From Atriophallophorus winterbourni (lineage: Eukaryota > Platyhelminthes > Trematoda > Plagiorchiida > Microphallidae): a DNA stretch of 64,000 nt. Shown here in pieces: positions 45,801-50,640 of this stretch. Each line of letters starts with the position of its first letter. Within the stretch, counting starts at the first letter, position 1. The stretch lies in the NCBI GenBank assembly GCA_013407085.1, contig JACCGJ010000627.1:1-64000 (forward strand). The letters are read 5' to 3'. The notes beneath the pieces were generated by a model, which worked only from the letters and a program-made list of their open reading frames with translations, did no database searches and was not told the origin of the DNA. A program made the translations under genes and the position numbers.

Positions 45801-46892
45801 CGACTTAGTTAAATGACAGCGGTAAAAGGTTAGCGACTGTAGTATCTTTGGCAGTTGAATTTGTTTCATACGACCATTATTTTCATGTAAGGAAAATACA
45901 TGAAGCAAGTTTCAAGTAGCAAATGGGTGACCGAGGTTTAAAAAAATCCTTCCACACAGTAATCATTTGTATTTGCCTTTAATTATTTGAAAGCAATGTT
46001 GATTGCACGTAATTGTATACGACTAAAGCTTTCCGTTTTCCTGATCGGAGATATAATATTGATAAGCTAACAACCGGATCTTCACCAATGCCCCTACTTT
46101 TAGAAAATGTTTCTTCTGCATTGAATATGCACTTCGCCCTTGACAAATGTGCTCAACAATCAAACAAACTTCAGGGTTAAATGGATAATCTTAATTTCAA
46201 AACTAAGCAAACTCGCCCCTACCTCCCCACGACACGTTCGATTTGTTTTCAGATACCACCCGCCCATGTCGTCCAAACGAAGTCGAAGGACGCGATTATC
46301 ACTTTGTAATCAGTCGGGAAATCATGGAGGCTGAAATCGCAGCGCACAAATACTTGGAAGCCGGTGAGTACAACGGCAATCTGTACGGCACTCCGGTGCA
46401 GTCTGTTTTCGAGATTGCTGAGCTCGGGCTTCATTGCTTGTTGAATGTGGGTGGTCCGGCGCTCGGACGATTGGAGGCGGCTGGCTTGCCGTCCATCGCT
46501 ATCATGGTGCTACCAGAGCAATTCCACTCAGACAGCTCATCCGTGTCCCCATCTCCAGCGGATTCAGCGTCTGCGCTGGACCGAAATTTGAAGTTGGCCA
46601 ATTTGATTCGTGATTTCGCGTGCCATTTTACAGGTGAGTTTGGTGGTGATCTGGATGATTAGATAAGTTTATTTGGATACGCGCAGTAGCATAATCCAAC
46701 GCACGAAACAGCTGGTCGGTGTACATTTTCGTACCTGAACTATTTTTGCTTGTGGGATAATCAATATTGTTTGGGATTTCAGCGTTTGTCACGACGGATG
46801 ATTTCGACATGGCTTACCGACGCGTGAGAGAAATTATCTTCAACAATACTGGTCCCCTTGCTTGGCTCAATGTGCATCAATCTACTCAGTAA
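9074..46892 (+). CDS. dlg: Discs-large (DLG) MAGUK scaffold gene, 15 coding exons found
   Basis: A membrane-associated guanylate kinase of the Discs-large type. These are cortical scaffolds at cell junctions and synapses that gather receptors, channels and polarity proteins through PDZ contacts. Joining the 15 exons listed below gives 3,752 nt in one open frame (plus one base from a missing 5' exon), 1,250 residues to TAA. Approximate order: L27 (2-58), basic linker (105-245), PDZ1 (246-338), PDZ2 (505-595), PDZ3 (730-811), SH3 (879-945), GK-like (1040-1245). All exon phases agree. Linkers are longer than in vertebrate DLGs, which are about 900 residues. Introns range from 149 bp to 6.7 kb and hold most of the mobile DNA in the window. 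The start-codon exon was not found. Family assignment is very firm; the exact paralogue is not resolved. Confidence 0.95.
10598..10779 (+). CDS. dlg: dlg exon: L27 end and linker
   Basis: Acceptor TTTTAACAG, donor GCG|GTTAGT. Begins DIQDFYETTLLDPRK, the C-terminal L27 helix with the typical DIQ-FYE motif, then a charged linker rich in Asn, Ser and Arg. Ends in phase 0, matching the exon at 17461. Confidence 0.93.
10780..11139. other. dlg intron, nothing recognised
   Basis: Start of the 6.7 kb intron between 10779 and 17461. AT-rich, no feature supported. Confidence 0.5.
11140..11830 (-). mobile_element. CR1-like retrotransposon 3' fragment (RT C-terminus)
   Basis: The minus strand encodes RVLNLLKRVFGKFSPKIFPR and IMNTYLRTVM, then YRQIRGDLILIYKIFHTRNH and SRLNCRMYFHSVRVCFT. 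These align by eye with the RT C-terminal region of the plus-strand element at 14.6-15.1 kb. Frame breaks separate the pieces. About 11140-11340 is its 3' UTR, shared with the copy at 33.95-34.2 kb. Confidence 0.8.
12090..12265 (+). repeat. Hammerhead-bearing SINE-like repeat, family C
   Basis: Matches the minus-strand copy at 18241-18440 in order: a TTATC-CAA-A-GGCTTACAAGTTC block, a CTCCATTT region, GATCC-GATCC, hammerhead core, then TTGTGTGTGATGGAAA-GCATGCG. Open frames across it (11845-12342, 12006-12263) are chance. Confidence 0.7.
12198..12235 (+). ncRNA. Hammerhead ribozyme-like core, family C
   Basis: CTGATGA, GTGC-loop-GTGC (consensus second strand GCAC, so stem II is damaged), GAAA, TCGTAC. 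Stem I may pair TAC before the core with GTA after it. A recognisable but decayed copy. Confidence 0.5.
12390..12592 (+). mobile_element. Non-LTR retrotransposon 3' UTR with (TTGAATC)n tail
   Basis: Ends TTTTTTAACCATAAATCTTG followed by tandem AATCTTG units. About 70 bases before the end, including TATATCCTATGGTACTGTA, match the inverted copy at 39440-39525. Tandem short tails of this kind are typical of CR1-like elements. Confidence 0.65.
13510..15290 (+). mobile_element. CR1-like retrotransposon, near-complete RT, inactivated
   Basis: Reverse transcriptase for target-primed retrotransposition. 13518-13840 holds the fingers (KKSPGADKITPAILRMCRVA). After a TAA at 13839-13841 the same frame resumes (NYRPVTLLPVISKLMERIV, AAQHGFRRDCCCLSNLLTTF, YIDIYKALDRVNH). 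A frameshift near 14240 precedes SGVPQGSVLGPLLFLVYMND and the catalytic LILFADDIKIW near 14335-14367. The thumb and C-terminus run open to 15175. The 3' end carries AGTTCTGAGTTCTGA tandem units. Only one nonsense codon and one frameshift separate it from an open RT. The endonuclease part is missing or unrecognisable upstream, possibly extending to about 13290. Confidence 0.9.
15300..17460. other. dlg intron, mostly nothing recognised
   Basis: Apart from the (TA)n run at 15841-15889, no repeat, exon or element could be supported. Confidence 0.5.
15841..15889. repeat. (TA)n microsatellite
   Basis: About 24 perfect TA units inside the dlg intron. Confidence 0.97.
17461..18032 (+). CDS. dlg: dlg exon: basic linker and start of PDZ1
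   Basis: Acceptor TGTTTCTCAG, donor ACA|GTGAGT at 18033. It encodes a Ser/Pro/Arg-rich linker with two basic clusters (RPARNRRK, RARPRQRRLKRPK), then the first half of PDZ1 with the carboxylate-binding loop GFGFSIAGG and IFVTKVIPGGPA. Ends in phase 2. The linker is a likely site of phosphorylation or calmodulin/lipid binding, but that is inference. Antisense open frames over this exon are shadows. Confidence 0.93.
18241..18440 (-). repeat. Hammerhead-bearing SINE-like repeat, family C, well preserved
   Basis: On the minus strand: TAGCCTTATCAAACAGAGGC, ACAAGTTCATAACTTG, a GGGTTCAAGCC box, CTGATCCTGCCCCCAC, the ribozyme core, GTGGGTTGTGTGTGTG, and GGATCTTTATGTCATATTGG. The GGTTCAAGCC box resembles a pol III B box and the first block could be an A box, which would make this tRNA-derived. 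That last step is inference. Confidence 0.75.
18300..18340 (-). ncRNA. Hammerhead ribozyme motif, family C
   Basis: Stem I CCCAC pairs perfectly with GTGGG. Stem II is GTGC-GAACA-GCAT, followed by GAAA. Palindromic ACCGGT forms stem III and is followed by C, giving the canonical cleavage triplet GTC. The first core box reads TCGATGA instead of CTGATGA, so this copy is probably inactive although the fold is plain. Confidence 0.7.
18470..18560 (-). repeat. Second family C copy with hammerhead-like core
   Basis: The minus strand at 18546-18510 reads AGCTGATGA, TGGC-AAACA-GCAC, GAAACCCGC. CTGATGA and GAAA are intact, stem II is partly mismatched, and the stem III palindrome is lost. It lies about 180 bases from the copy at 18300 in the same orientation. 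Confidence 0.6.
18561..20062. other. dlg intron, nothing recognised
   Basis: No supported feature. A short palindrome sits at about 19679-19698 (TGGTGATCATCATCACCA). Confidence 0.5.
20063..20165 (+). CDS. dlg: dlg exon: PDZ1 middle
   Basis: Acceptor GATTACAG, donor ATG|GTGAGT. Encodes LYDRILSVNGVNLVGLSHDQ and then AVSVLQSAGSQLRM, the DRIL-VNG strand and the alpha-B helix of PDZ1, whose His (SHDQA) is the class I ligand-selecting position. Ends in phase 0. Confidence 0.94.
20166..21100. other. dlg intron, nothing firm
   Basis: About 20515-20600 (GGCCCCCGTGGTTAAATG and later ACGAATTCAAACC) vaguely recalls tRNA-type A and B boxes and may be an old SINE. Too diverged to call. Confidence 0.3.
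21105..21190 (-). ncRNA. Hammerhead ribozyme-like repeat, family C
   Basis: Minus strand core at about 21172-21138: CTGATGA, GTGG-AAAAGG-CCAC (perfect stem II), GAAA, CCGGCC, GCGT. All catalytic boxes are intact except that the cleavage triplet reads GCC for GTC. Stem I can pair ACGC with GCGT only across a four-base bulge. Confidence 0.65.
21400..21480 (-). ncRNA. Hammerhead ribozyme-like repeat, family C
   Basis: Minus strand core at 21468-21431: ATGATGA, GTGG-loop-CCAA, GAAA, palindromic ACCGGT then C (GTC triplet), GTGTGC. The first C of CTGATGA is lost. Same orientation as the copy 300 bases upstream. Confidence 0.55.
21481..23743. other. dlg intron, nothing recognised
   Basis: Open stretches such as 22289-22597 and 22840-23181 have no motif and no fitting splice phase. 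One short TTGAC microsatellite lies near 23200. Confidence 0.5.
23198..23223. repeat. (TTGAC)n short tandem repeat
   Basis: Three to four TTGAC units. Confidence 0.85.
23744..24093 (+). CDS. dlg: dlg exon: PDZ1 end and Ser/Thr-rich linker
   Basis: Acceptor CTTCTTAG, donor GG|GTAAAT. Starts VVERVAAS, the last PDZ1 strand, followed by about 105 residues of low-complexity linker rich in Thr, Ser, Asn and Pro (TNPTGTGATSLSSAALTN) before PDZ2. Ends in phase 2. No motif is recognised in the linker. Confidence 0.88.
24094..25354. other. dlg intron, nothing recognised
   Basis: AT-rich, no supported feature. Confidence 0.5.
25355..25661 (+). CDS. dlg: dlg exon: linker and start of PDZ2
   Basis: Acceptor TTTATTTCAG, donor AGG|GTAAGA. 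The first half is Ser/Arg-rich linker with several Cys and His residues. The second half is the start of PDZ2: VIVEVLLCRG, GLGFSIAGG and GDTGIFITR. Ends in phase 0. Confidence 0.9.
26190..26310 (-). repeat. Family C repeat with degenerate hammerhead
   Basis: Minus strand 26270-26234: CAGATGA, GTGA-loop-GCAC, GAAG, CCGGTT, AGGTGG. It carries substitutions in CTGATGA and GAAA. The flanks (GCATGCAATT, CCATCACACATACC) match other copies. Confidence 0.5.
26450..29520 (+). mobile_element. RTE-type endonuclease/reverse transcriptase element, decayed
   Basis: A nearly full-length non-LTR ORF broken by many stops and frameshifts. 26496-26990 is the endonuclease start (ITVLGISESRWIGSGQMRL). After a stop, 27000-27350 continues it with TTIVMGDFNAK near 27030-27058. 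27651-27920 is the basic linker (NNSRTRATNAKAQEKYTVAN). 28375-28794 holds RT motifs (YINFIDYEKAFDSVDR, VMQGCLISPYLFLLAIDWIM, then YLDFTDDLALLSHT, with Thr replacing Ala in the usual FADD). 29290-29500 is the C-terminal region with a WIGH-type segment and GRPKNSLRRDLVADSKQMSK across a frame change. It fills most of the intron between 25661 and 31182. The family resembles the RTE elements common in flukes. Confidence 0.88.
29521..30325. other. dlg intron, possible older retroelement debris
   Basis: No domain is recognised. Open stretches on both strands at 29.4-30.4 kb have no motif. Confidence 0.4.
30326..30420 (+). repeat. Family C repeat with degenerate hammerhead
   Basis: GAGGATCCTAATCCTAC, then CCGATGA, ATGG-AAACA-GCAC, GAAA, TCGGCG, GTGGGTTGTGG. 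Catalytic boxes are partly mutated. Order and flanks match family C. Confidence 0.55.
30430..30545 (-). repeat. tRNA-derived SINE (family D), diverged copy
   Basis: Inverted match to the SINE at the window's right edge: AGTTGATCACGACAGTCC (30431 on), CAGTAGTGCAT, GGATCGAGCCCCCCACCATCAC (the B-box region inverted), TTGTAGTCGCAC. The ribozyme is gutted: CTGATGG is followed directly by the 3' flank. Confidence 0.7.
30795..30950 (-). repeat. tRNA-derived SINE (family D), diverged copy
   Basis: Inverted match to family D: AGTCGATCATGACTGGCC at the left, TTGTTGGGCTACCGTCCGTC (the A-box region inverted) at the right, with CAAACCCATGACAGTCC between. A degenerate hammerhead remains (CTGAT, loop, CACGAAACGATTGC on the minus strand). 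Confidence 0.65.
31182..31374 (+). CDS. dlg: dlg exon: PDZ2 end
   Basis: Acceptor TTGTCAAG. Encodes LTPGGTADTDGRISLGDRIV, VNETSLVQVTHEFAV and LKEAGEQVRMIVVKPDKG: the PGG turn, GDRI strand, His-containing helix and last strand of PDZ2. The donor is G|GTTCGT, weak, but it is the only local GT that gives phase 1, which the next exon needs. The downstream GT at 31385 gives the wrong phase. Confidence 0.9.
31375..32540. other. dlg intron, nothing recognised
   Basis: No supported exon. 31600-31850 is somewhat GC-richer and may be an old repeat. Confidence 0.45.
32541..32640 (-). repeat. Hammerhead repeat family B, well preserved
   Basis: The minus strand carries the family B core flanked by GTCACCAC and AGTGTAATTTCGGGGGATGT, as in the copies at 2.9, 3.4, 55.9 and 56.1 kb. 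Confidence 0.75.
32571..32608 (-). ncRNA. Hammerhead ribozyme motif, family B (best copy)
   Basis: CCAC (stem I), CTGATGA, CGGC-AAACA-GCCA (stem II, three GC pairs over a C.A mismatch), GAAA, palindromic ACCGGT (stem III), A as cleavage base, GTGG (stem I partner). All conserved core bases are present. The weak point is the C.A at the base of stem II, where active hammerheads have G-C. Confidence 0.65.
32641..33364. other. dlg intron, nothing recognised
   Basis: AT-rich, no supported feature. Confidence 0.5.
33365..33586 (+). CDS. dlg: dlg exon: PDZ2-PDZ3 linker
   Basis: Acceptor TTTTATTCAG, donor GG|GTAGGT (a second GT four bases later would break the phase). Encodes a 74-residue Ser/Thr/His/Lys-rich linker (TKIESNDLPYEHHAKPSF) with no domain. 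Support comes from good splice sites, a frame open in the right phase, and its position between PDZ2 and PDZ3. Confidence 0.78.
33940..34390 (-). mobile_element. CR1-like retrotransposon 3' fragment
   Basis: The minus strand encodes SHLNWRRYIYSVRISFTLNY and HDFKTKLDELL, matching the last part of the RT ORF at 14.9-15.1 kb and the copy at 11.4 kb. The 3' UTR (about 33950-34070) matches 11150-11240. Strongly 5'-truncated. Confidence 0.75.
34800..35333 (-). mobile_element. Penelope-like element, GIY-YIG endonuclease and 3' end
   Basis: The minus strand from 35325 encodes YRNCEKNYIGQTGRKLSTRL, HEHWLAVRRHDP and, further on, FNWDNARILAKESNRRAREF then IEA. This is the GIY-YIG nuclease that follows the RT in Penelope-like elements. 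The missing upstream half lies at 36136-37800, because a DNA transposon separates the two. The 3' region includes CTTGATGACGAAACGTCC at about 34891-34908 (minus strand), a motif with hammerhead-like boxes but no stem II. Confidence 0.85.
35334..36135 (-). mobile_element. pogo/Tigger-type DNA transposon, 5'-truncated
   Basis: A cut-and-paste transposase of the Tc1/mariner-pogo group. The minus-strand frame open from about 36110 to 35493 encodes VKVNPKGWMDEEKMSEWL, TALLIYDSMRPHL (second catalytic Asp), PGGLTKELQPLDIGVNRAFK and RQASYATVCQWIVDAWAKVS, ending in an acidic tail. The left end (35334-35440) has the terminal motif CGCACCGGATTATAA twice with GGCGCA units. The right (5') end, the DNA-binding domain and the first catalytic Asp are missing. 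It interrupts a Penelope-like element. The uninterrupted frame over about 200 codons suggests a younger insertion than its host. Confidence 0.88.
36136..37800 (-). mobile_element. Penelope-like element, reverse transcriptase
   Basis: The open minus-strand frame 37152-36172 encodes a telomerase-related Penelope RT: PRFHELPKIHKENIPLRPIV, EDEIMVSFDVTVLFTSI (motif A), GTPMGSPISSLIAEAVTQRL, and RYVGDTFVII where YVDD is expected. The first catalytic Asp of that box is Gly, so this copy should be inactive. The N-terminal region continues to about 37800 with frame breaks. The GIY-YIG half lies to the left beyond the inserted transposon. Plus-strand open frames here are shadows. Confidence 0.92.
37801..38852. 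other. dlg intron, nothing recognised
   Basis: No supported feature. An alternative acceptor at 38800 would break the dlg phase. Confidence 0.45.
38853..39121 (+). CDS. dlg: dlg exon: start of PDZ3
   Basis: Donor GCG|GTAAGA. Encodes ALVSELVARWPSARLVTLYR, then PDZ3: GEVRHLKATGSLGMNIVGGD and FVSQVLPDKPA. The usual GLGF loop reads SLGM. Two acceptors give the same phase: TATAG before 38853 and TTTAG before 38877. The first has the better pyrimidine content and was chosen. Using the second would drop eight residues. Confidence 0.88.
39440..39525 (-). mobile_element. Non-LTR retrotransposon 3'-end fragment
   Basis: Inverted match to 12480-12590, including TTATGTGTATATCCTATGGTA and TTGCTTTTTT-AATAAATC-TGAATCTT on the minus strand. 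Inside the short intron between the two PDZ3 exons. Confidence 0.65.
39540..39640 (-). repeat. Degenerate hammerhead repeat (family B/C)
   Basis: Minus strand 39625-39588: TCTGAAA, AGTGGGAACAGTCC, GAAA, CTTGTA, GTGGAG. It keeps GAAA, stem II pairing and the GTGGAG flank of family B but has lost GATGA. Confidence 0.4.
39838..39940 (+). CDS. dlg: dlg exon: PDZ3 end
   Basis: Acceptor CGCTCAAG, donor AAAG|GTGAGG. Encodes VNGVDVSRHGHERAATELRN and then DRVDLVLSYSPK, completing PDZ3 with the VNG turn and alpha-B helix (His at HERA). Ends in phase 1. Confidence 0.95.
39941..40790. other. dlg intron, nothing recognised
   Basis: AT-rich; open frames at 40051-40332 and 40528-40728 lack motifs. Confidence 0.5.
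40791..41137 (+). CDS. dlg: dlg exon: linker and first half of SH3
   Basis: Acceptor TTTAAAG. It opens with EYAKFARYYHRQLRAV, the EY-KFEAKIHDLRE-like segment that follows PDZ3 in DLG proteins. A Lys/Arg/Ser-rich stretch follows, then SH3 (YLRVQVDFDP, LRSGDVIGV, SDPEWWQA across the junction). The donor is TGGCAG|GCAAGT, a GC donor that otherwise matches the consensus perfectly. Splicing there yields WWQA as in other DLGs. Ends in phase 0. Confidence 0.92.
41300..41410 (+). repeat. Family C repeat with degenerate hammerhead
   Basis: GGATCCTGGTCGCAC, then AATAA, GTGC-AAACT-GCAC (perfect stem II), GAAA, CCAGCC, GTGATG, TGTGTGTGTGATGGAAATGC. Stem II and GAAA are intact; CTGATGA is lost. Confidence 0.6.
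41411..42390. other. dlg GC-AG intron, nothing further recognised
   Basis: No supported feature in this stretch. Confidence 0.5.
42391..42490 (+). mobile_element. Non-LTR retrotransposon 3'-end fragment
   Basis: Ends TTTTTTAACCATAAATCTTTG then AATTTGAAG, matching the tails at 12.57 and 8.87 kb. Confidence 0.5.
42759..43032 (+). CDS. dlg: dlg exon: SH3 second half and hook region
   Basis: Acceptor CAACTGCCAG, donor AAAG|GTGAGT. Encodes AHLVLPNSTDPAGPTGLVPS and then QNRLERRERIRSRHV, the SH3 end (GLVPS) and the basic RLERRE segment typical of MAGUKs. Ser-rich variable sequence (hook region) with RASKSDRK follows. Ends in phase 1. Confidence 0.93.
43341..43391. repeat. AT-rich microsatellite
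   Basis: Imperfect (AT)n, palindromic around 43365. Confidence 0.95.
43509..44113 (-). mobile_element. Mariner-like DNA transposon, internally deleted, long inverted ends
   Basis: Left end CAGTGTGTCCCCATAATAAA is flanked by TA; the right end is the inverse, CAGGGTGTCCCAAAAAATG. About 80 bp of each terminus pair (shared inner block TTTGTTAGTATTTCATTATT). The minus strand encodes the C-terminal catalytic part of a DDE transposase: QQDGAPPHYHRDVRSFLYEV, NRWIGRRGFFEYPPRSPDLM and PLDFFLWGFLK, with Asp residues at QQD and SPD. The N-terminal half, including the first Asp, is absent, so it could only move in trans. The right end stops one base before the 20-N gap, so the right target site cannot be seen. 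Confidence 0.88.
44115..44134. other. Assembly gap (20 N)
   Basis: Run of 20 N directly after a transposon terminus, probably a collapsed or unresolved repeat junction. Confidence 0.99.
44135..45333. other. dlg intron, nothing recognised
   Basis: 44135-44350 looks like a repeat fragment but was not assigned. No exon supported. Confidence 0.45.
45334..45540 (+). CDS. dlg: dlg exon: SH3-GK junction and start of GK
   Basis: Acceptor GCTATTCAG, donor CAT|GTAAGT. Encodes YIPVTPVQLSFARPVVIMG, then HMKEQLADELLNEYPDQF and GTVVP. As in other MAGUKs, the P-loop of true guanylate kinases is degenerate (MGHMKEQ), so no kinase activity is expected. Ends in phase 1. Confidence 0.94.
46253..46633 (+). CDS. 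dlg: dlg exon: GK core
   Basis: Acceptor TTGTTTTCAG, donor ACAG|GTGAGT. Encodes TTRPCRPNEVEGRDYHFV, then AHKYLEAGEYNGNLYGTPVQ and HCLLNVGGPALGRLEAAGL. This is the GMP-site region (TTR, EG-DYHFV, E-GEYN--YGT), which in MAGUKs binds phosphopeptides. A Ser-rich insert (SDSSSVSPSPADSAS) replaces the loop before the last helices. Ends in phase 1. Confidence 0.95.
46783..46892 (+). CDS. dlg: dlg last coding exon
   Basis: Acceptor GGGATTTCAG. Encodes AFVTTDDFDMAYRRVREII, then GPLAWLNVHQSTQ and TAA (46890-46892). The final helix and the GP--W ending are typical of DLG C-termini. No clear AATAAA was seen in the next few hundred bases; an ATTAAA lies near 47436. Confidence 0.95.
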
Positions 46893-47925
46893 AGGTATTT
46901 AAAGAATTTGAAATGCCATCTATCGTAGGCCTGTGGGCATCTTCCGTGGAACAAACATTGTTTTATCATGTATCCCGATGATGTCGTCGCCCATGTAATG
47001 ACTGCGTATGATAATATTCGGCAATTCAGACTCACTCTGGCGAAATATGTCAATATTACTACAGAACTAATTTTTTAGCTCAGTATAATTCAAGTTTCTT
47101 TTTTTGTAAATTTATTCAATCCATCTCAGTGAATTGTATCCCTATTTGGGCCTGTAAATATTTCGCTTTAAGAAAAGCCGCATTTTTGCTTAAAACGTTG
47201 ACTGGTCGTTGCTTGTATTTGTGATCTAGTGGTGTGGGTTAAGGGACAAATTTCGGAGAATTGCTTGACAGGTACCAGCGATAAATGAGATCACTAACAA
47301 CATTGTGTAAAAATATTTGAGAATTATCAAGGGTACCGATAAGTGACTTTTTGGTTTCACTCCCCTAAATACACAATCAAGTTGACAATGACCGCGATTA
47401 TGCCAAGATTCAAAGTGGGACTCTAAACTCAACCAACATTAAAAAGGCGATAAGACTAAAACTGACGTTTAATAACAACGACGCGCTCACTGAATGAGGA
47501 GCAACTGAACTCTGTGTATTTTTATTAGTCAGCTTGAAACCTTTAACTTCAAAAGCATAACGGTTCCAAATAGTTCACTTATACCCCCAAATGTACTGCA
47601 AACATTATTCCGGTACAGGCAAATTGTTAATCAACGTTTCCGACCTACAAAGCTATTGCGCTAAAAACGCGTGCAAAATGAGGTCTCGCGAAGCGGATTA
47701 GTAACGCATCCCCACGAAAACAGCAACAAGCATATCTGGAAATTCTCCCTATTCTGCAGTCTTGAAAACATGATGATGAATGGGAGACCGAGAACTCTAT
47801 TAGTTGCAGTCATCCGAAGCTTAAAATGTCAACCTAGTGATGATGATGACGATCATGAAATCACAAGCCTGATCCATGCAGTGGCGCGCAGTCAGAGACC
47901 GCACGTGGCTTATCAAGTTACCCAT
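46893..47925. other. Region downstream of dlg
   Basis: Probable 3' UTR of dlg, then intergenic DNA between two convergent genes. No canonical polyadenylation signal was identified with confidence. Confidence 0.4.
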
Positions 47926-48165
47926 GTATGGTATGGTATGAAAGCACAAGCCTGATCCAGGCCAAGTGCCAAACAGTCAGAGACTGTACGTGGGCTAAGA
48001 TACTGTCAGGTTGCTTAGGCCTAGACAAATACGAAGGGGGAAATAGAAATGGTAGTGCGACTCCGGCGTGTTTCAGCATGCAGCTAACTACCTCTGTCCA
48101 ATCAATTTAGCACGGTGTTAGCCGCACAGCACAGACATACTGCACAATTGCACACCCGTCAACGC
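47926..48165 (-). repeat. CATA-tailed dispersed repeat (family A)
   Basis: Near full-length inverted copy: GTATGGTATGAAAGCACAAG at the tail side, CAGTCAGAGACTG, GATACTGTCAGGTTGC, CAGCATGCAGCTAACTACC, AATCAATTTAGCACGGTG and GCACAATTGCACACCCGT. Confidence 0.85.
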
Positions 48166-49129
48166 AGAAAAACTTTGACCAAGTGACATTCAATTCACGA
48201 GCTTCAAATATTGGTGCTACGCATTAAAAACTGATATAGAACTCCGACGAGGTAAGATGGACGTCAGCCAATGCGCCGTATTGACCAATATGCGAATCTA
48301 ATTTACGCAGGAATAGCAACACGATGAGTAGGCTAGCTCGGAACAACGGACGAGAACGAACACGCCCGATGAAAGCTGATGCTCATTGAAAGCTGAACAA
48401 AGAACGAGACAATTAGCGAGGAACGAACGAAGAGCAATTAACACGACCTGAACAAAGCAAAAGAGAAAACTTCAACTCAAACACGCGAAGAGGCACTTGA
48501 ACAAAACGGTTGAGAAATGAATGGATTGTAACGGTCAGATCGAAGAGCCATTAATGGGCGGTGGGAAACCCTGGGAAGGGAGTGGGGAAGTTACTTAGAA
48601 AAATCGAGTAGAGCTCGTTGCAACGCCGTTCAAGAAGTTGAACGTGAGTTAAAACATGAGAACTAGCAAGCGCAGCAGTTGAACAAAATAACGTTATGAA
48701 CGAGATTAACTAAAGTAGAAAATAGATCTGGAGAAAGCGTCACGAAAAGTAGAAACGTATCGAAAGCCGAACATCAATGCAAACTTGTTATAAGAAAAAT
48801 AGTTGTCATCTTGGGGAAGTTTGAAGTTGACACGAGAACGTGTCAAATGCTAAGCGGGAAGCTTTTGAGTCGTCGTGACCGGATCGAAATGGATGACAGG
48901 AAATCGTTCCAAGAAACCGGTGAGTGCGCTTTGGGGGTCCATCAGACATATAATCTGTAAAGGTTAGAACGTTGATTTGTGTATATTAGAAAGGTGAGCA
49001 ATGTTCAAGTTCCGCACGAATTGCAATGGTTGTACCAGTATAGAAAATAGTTATAGGGGTTAGGAAAAGCGGTGTGATGTGATAAAAGTGCACAAATATG
49101 CAAAATAACGCACGAAGAATTGTTTAGCT
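48166..49129. other. Intergenic purine-rich sequence
   Basis: About 48300-48720 is rich in GAAC/GAACAAAG/ACGAAC motifs on the plus strand. No gene recognised. Confidence 0.45.
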
Positions 49130-49390
49130 ACTGGCACAGTATGGTATGGTATGAAAGCACAAGCCTGGTCCAGGCAAAGTGCCGCACAGTTAGAGACTGC
49201 ACGTGGGCTAAGATACGGTCAGGTTGCCCAGGTCTAGACAGATATGAGAAAGAAAATAGAAGTGGTAGTGAGACCCAGCGTGTTTCAGCATGCAGCTCAC
49301 TACTGGTGGTCAATCAATTTAGCACGATGTTTGCTGTACAAGCATATAAGTACTGCACGATTGCACATGTGGCACAGCGAGATTAGTTAC
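49130..49390 (-). repeat. CATA-tailed dispersed repeat (family A)
   Basis: Same order of blocks as the copy at 47926 (GGTATGGTATGAAAGCACAA, TAAGATACGGTCAGGTTGCC, GTTTCAGCATGCAGCTCACT, CAATTTAGCACGATG), about 1.2 kb away in the same orientation. Confidence 0.87.
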
Positions 49391-49739
49391 ATGGATGATT
49401 GTATCAAAACAGCTATAAAGCTACAGTACTTTCAAACCACGCGCAGACAACAATCGCAGCAAATTACGCAGTGTGGATGTTACAATAATGTCGAGGTGCA
49501 TAAAGAGTACAGGTTTGCTGCATCGTTGAAATAACAATAACAAAAACGAGAATGAGTCAATAAATTGATAAGCAGGTCTAAACTATAAAACCTGGTGATA
49601 TTATACCTCTTACGTTCGTCACATTGATGTTAAAAAACAGTGTTCGGTCGTATGGTTGGAGCCAGCAGCTCACTGGTTCGTTTGTTTTGTAAGGGTTATA
49701 GGTTTGTTTAATAGTGTTGAAGAAACCTTGCTGTGACGC

Positions 49740-50640
49740 ACACCAACAAAAGCTATCTTACAGATATCGCCCAACCCATCCACGATAGTTGACTATGGCT
49801 TGTATAAATAAAATCAATGGGCCCAATAGACATTGTTGCAGATGCTTTAGCGTGAAAGACGAGTATAGCTTGTTACAAGCTAAAGCTATCTCACCGAAAA
49901 GCGTCAAGTACATATTCGCCAGCACTGGGGAAATAGGCGAGCCTATTGCTAAATCTTCCTTTTGTTTGTACATCTACCCATTAAATAAGAGGTCGCTCAT
50001 ATTTAGGCAAATTGCCACACCGCTAATGATTTTTCAACATTCGTGAACAACGAGCTCACGTCGAAGCTAACCATCATCTCATCCTCCTCAACTGTTAAGG
50101 CACTTAAGCGACGAGGGAAGTCACACGAGTTCTTAATGAAATAATTCGTGTTACCAACCAGTGGTTTCAAAAGCTAGGCAAGGTGCGTAGTCAATTCCTG
50201 TAGATTTGAGATAGAGCATGAACCATTATCGTTGACCAAGGTTTTCCTTAATTCCTCGCAGGTATCTTGAAACAAGCCTCTTGCGATTATTCATAATCGT
50301 CGTAACTCTACGATTGTCAATAGCTTGATACGGACCTTCAGCGAGGTGCGACTCAATTTTATCCCGATAATCACTTCTGGAAAGAATCACGTTTGCCTTG
50401 CCTTTGTCTGCCTTGGTGCCTCTTATGTCCTAAGCTTAAGAAAAGATGAATCCTTTCAGGTTGTTTTCAATAATACTAGATATACCGTTTCGCAGTGCAT
50501 CTGCTTGAGGTAGGTGTTTGCGGGTGCATTCTACGCATGGAATAACATCCTCCGCTTTCAAGAATTTTACACTTAGCGAGAAGCTGAAGTCCTTTGTTCG
50601 CTCTGATAAGTTGATTACCTTCGAATATTGCCGAGCAGTG
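49740..50640 (-). mobile_element. Penelope-like element RT, N-terminal part, decayed
   Basis: The minus strand encodes an N-terminal segment (IPCVECTRKHLPQADALRNG near 50560-50480), motif A (DEMMVSFDVSSLFTNV near 50085-50040), and AIGSPISPVLANMYLTLFGE near 49945-49885. Stops and frame changes are frequent. Subfamily differs from the element at 36-37.8 kb. Confidence 0.75.
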
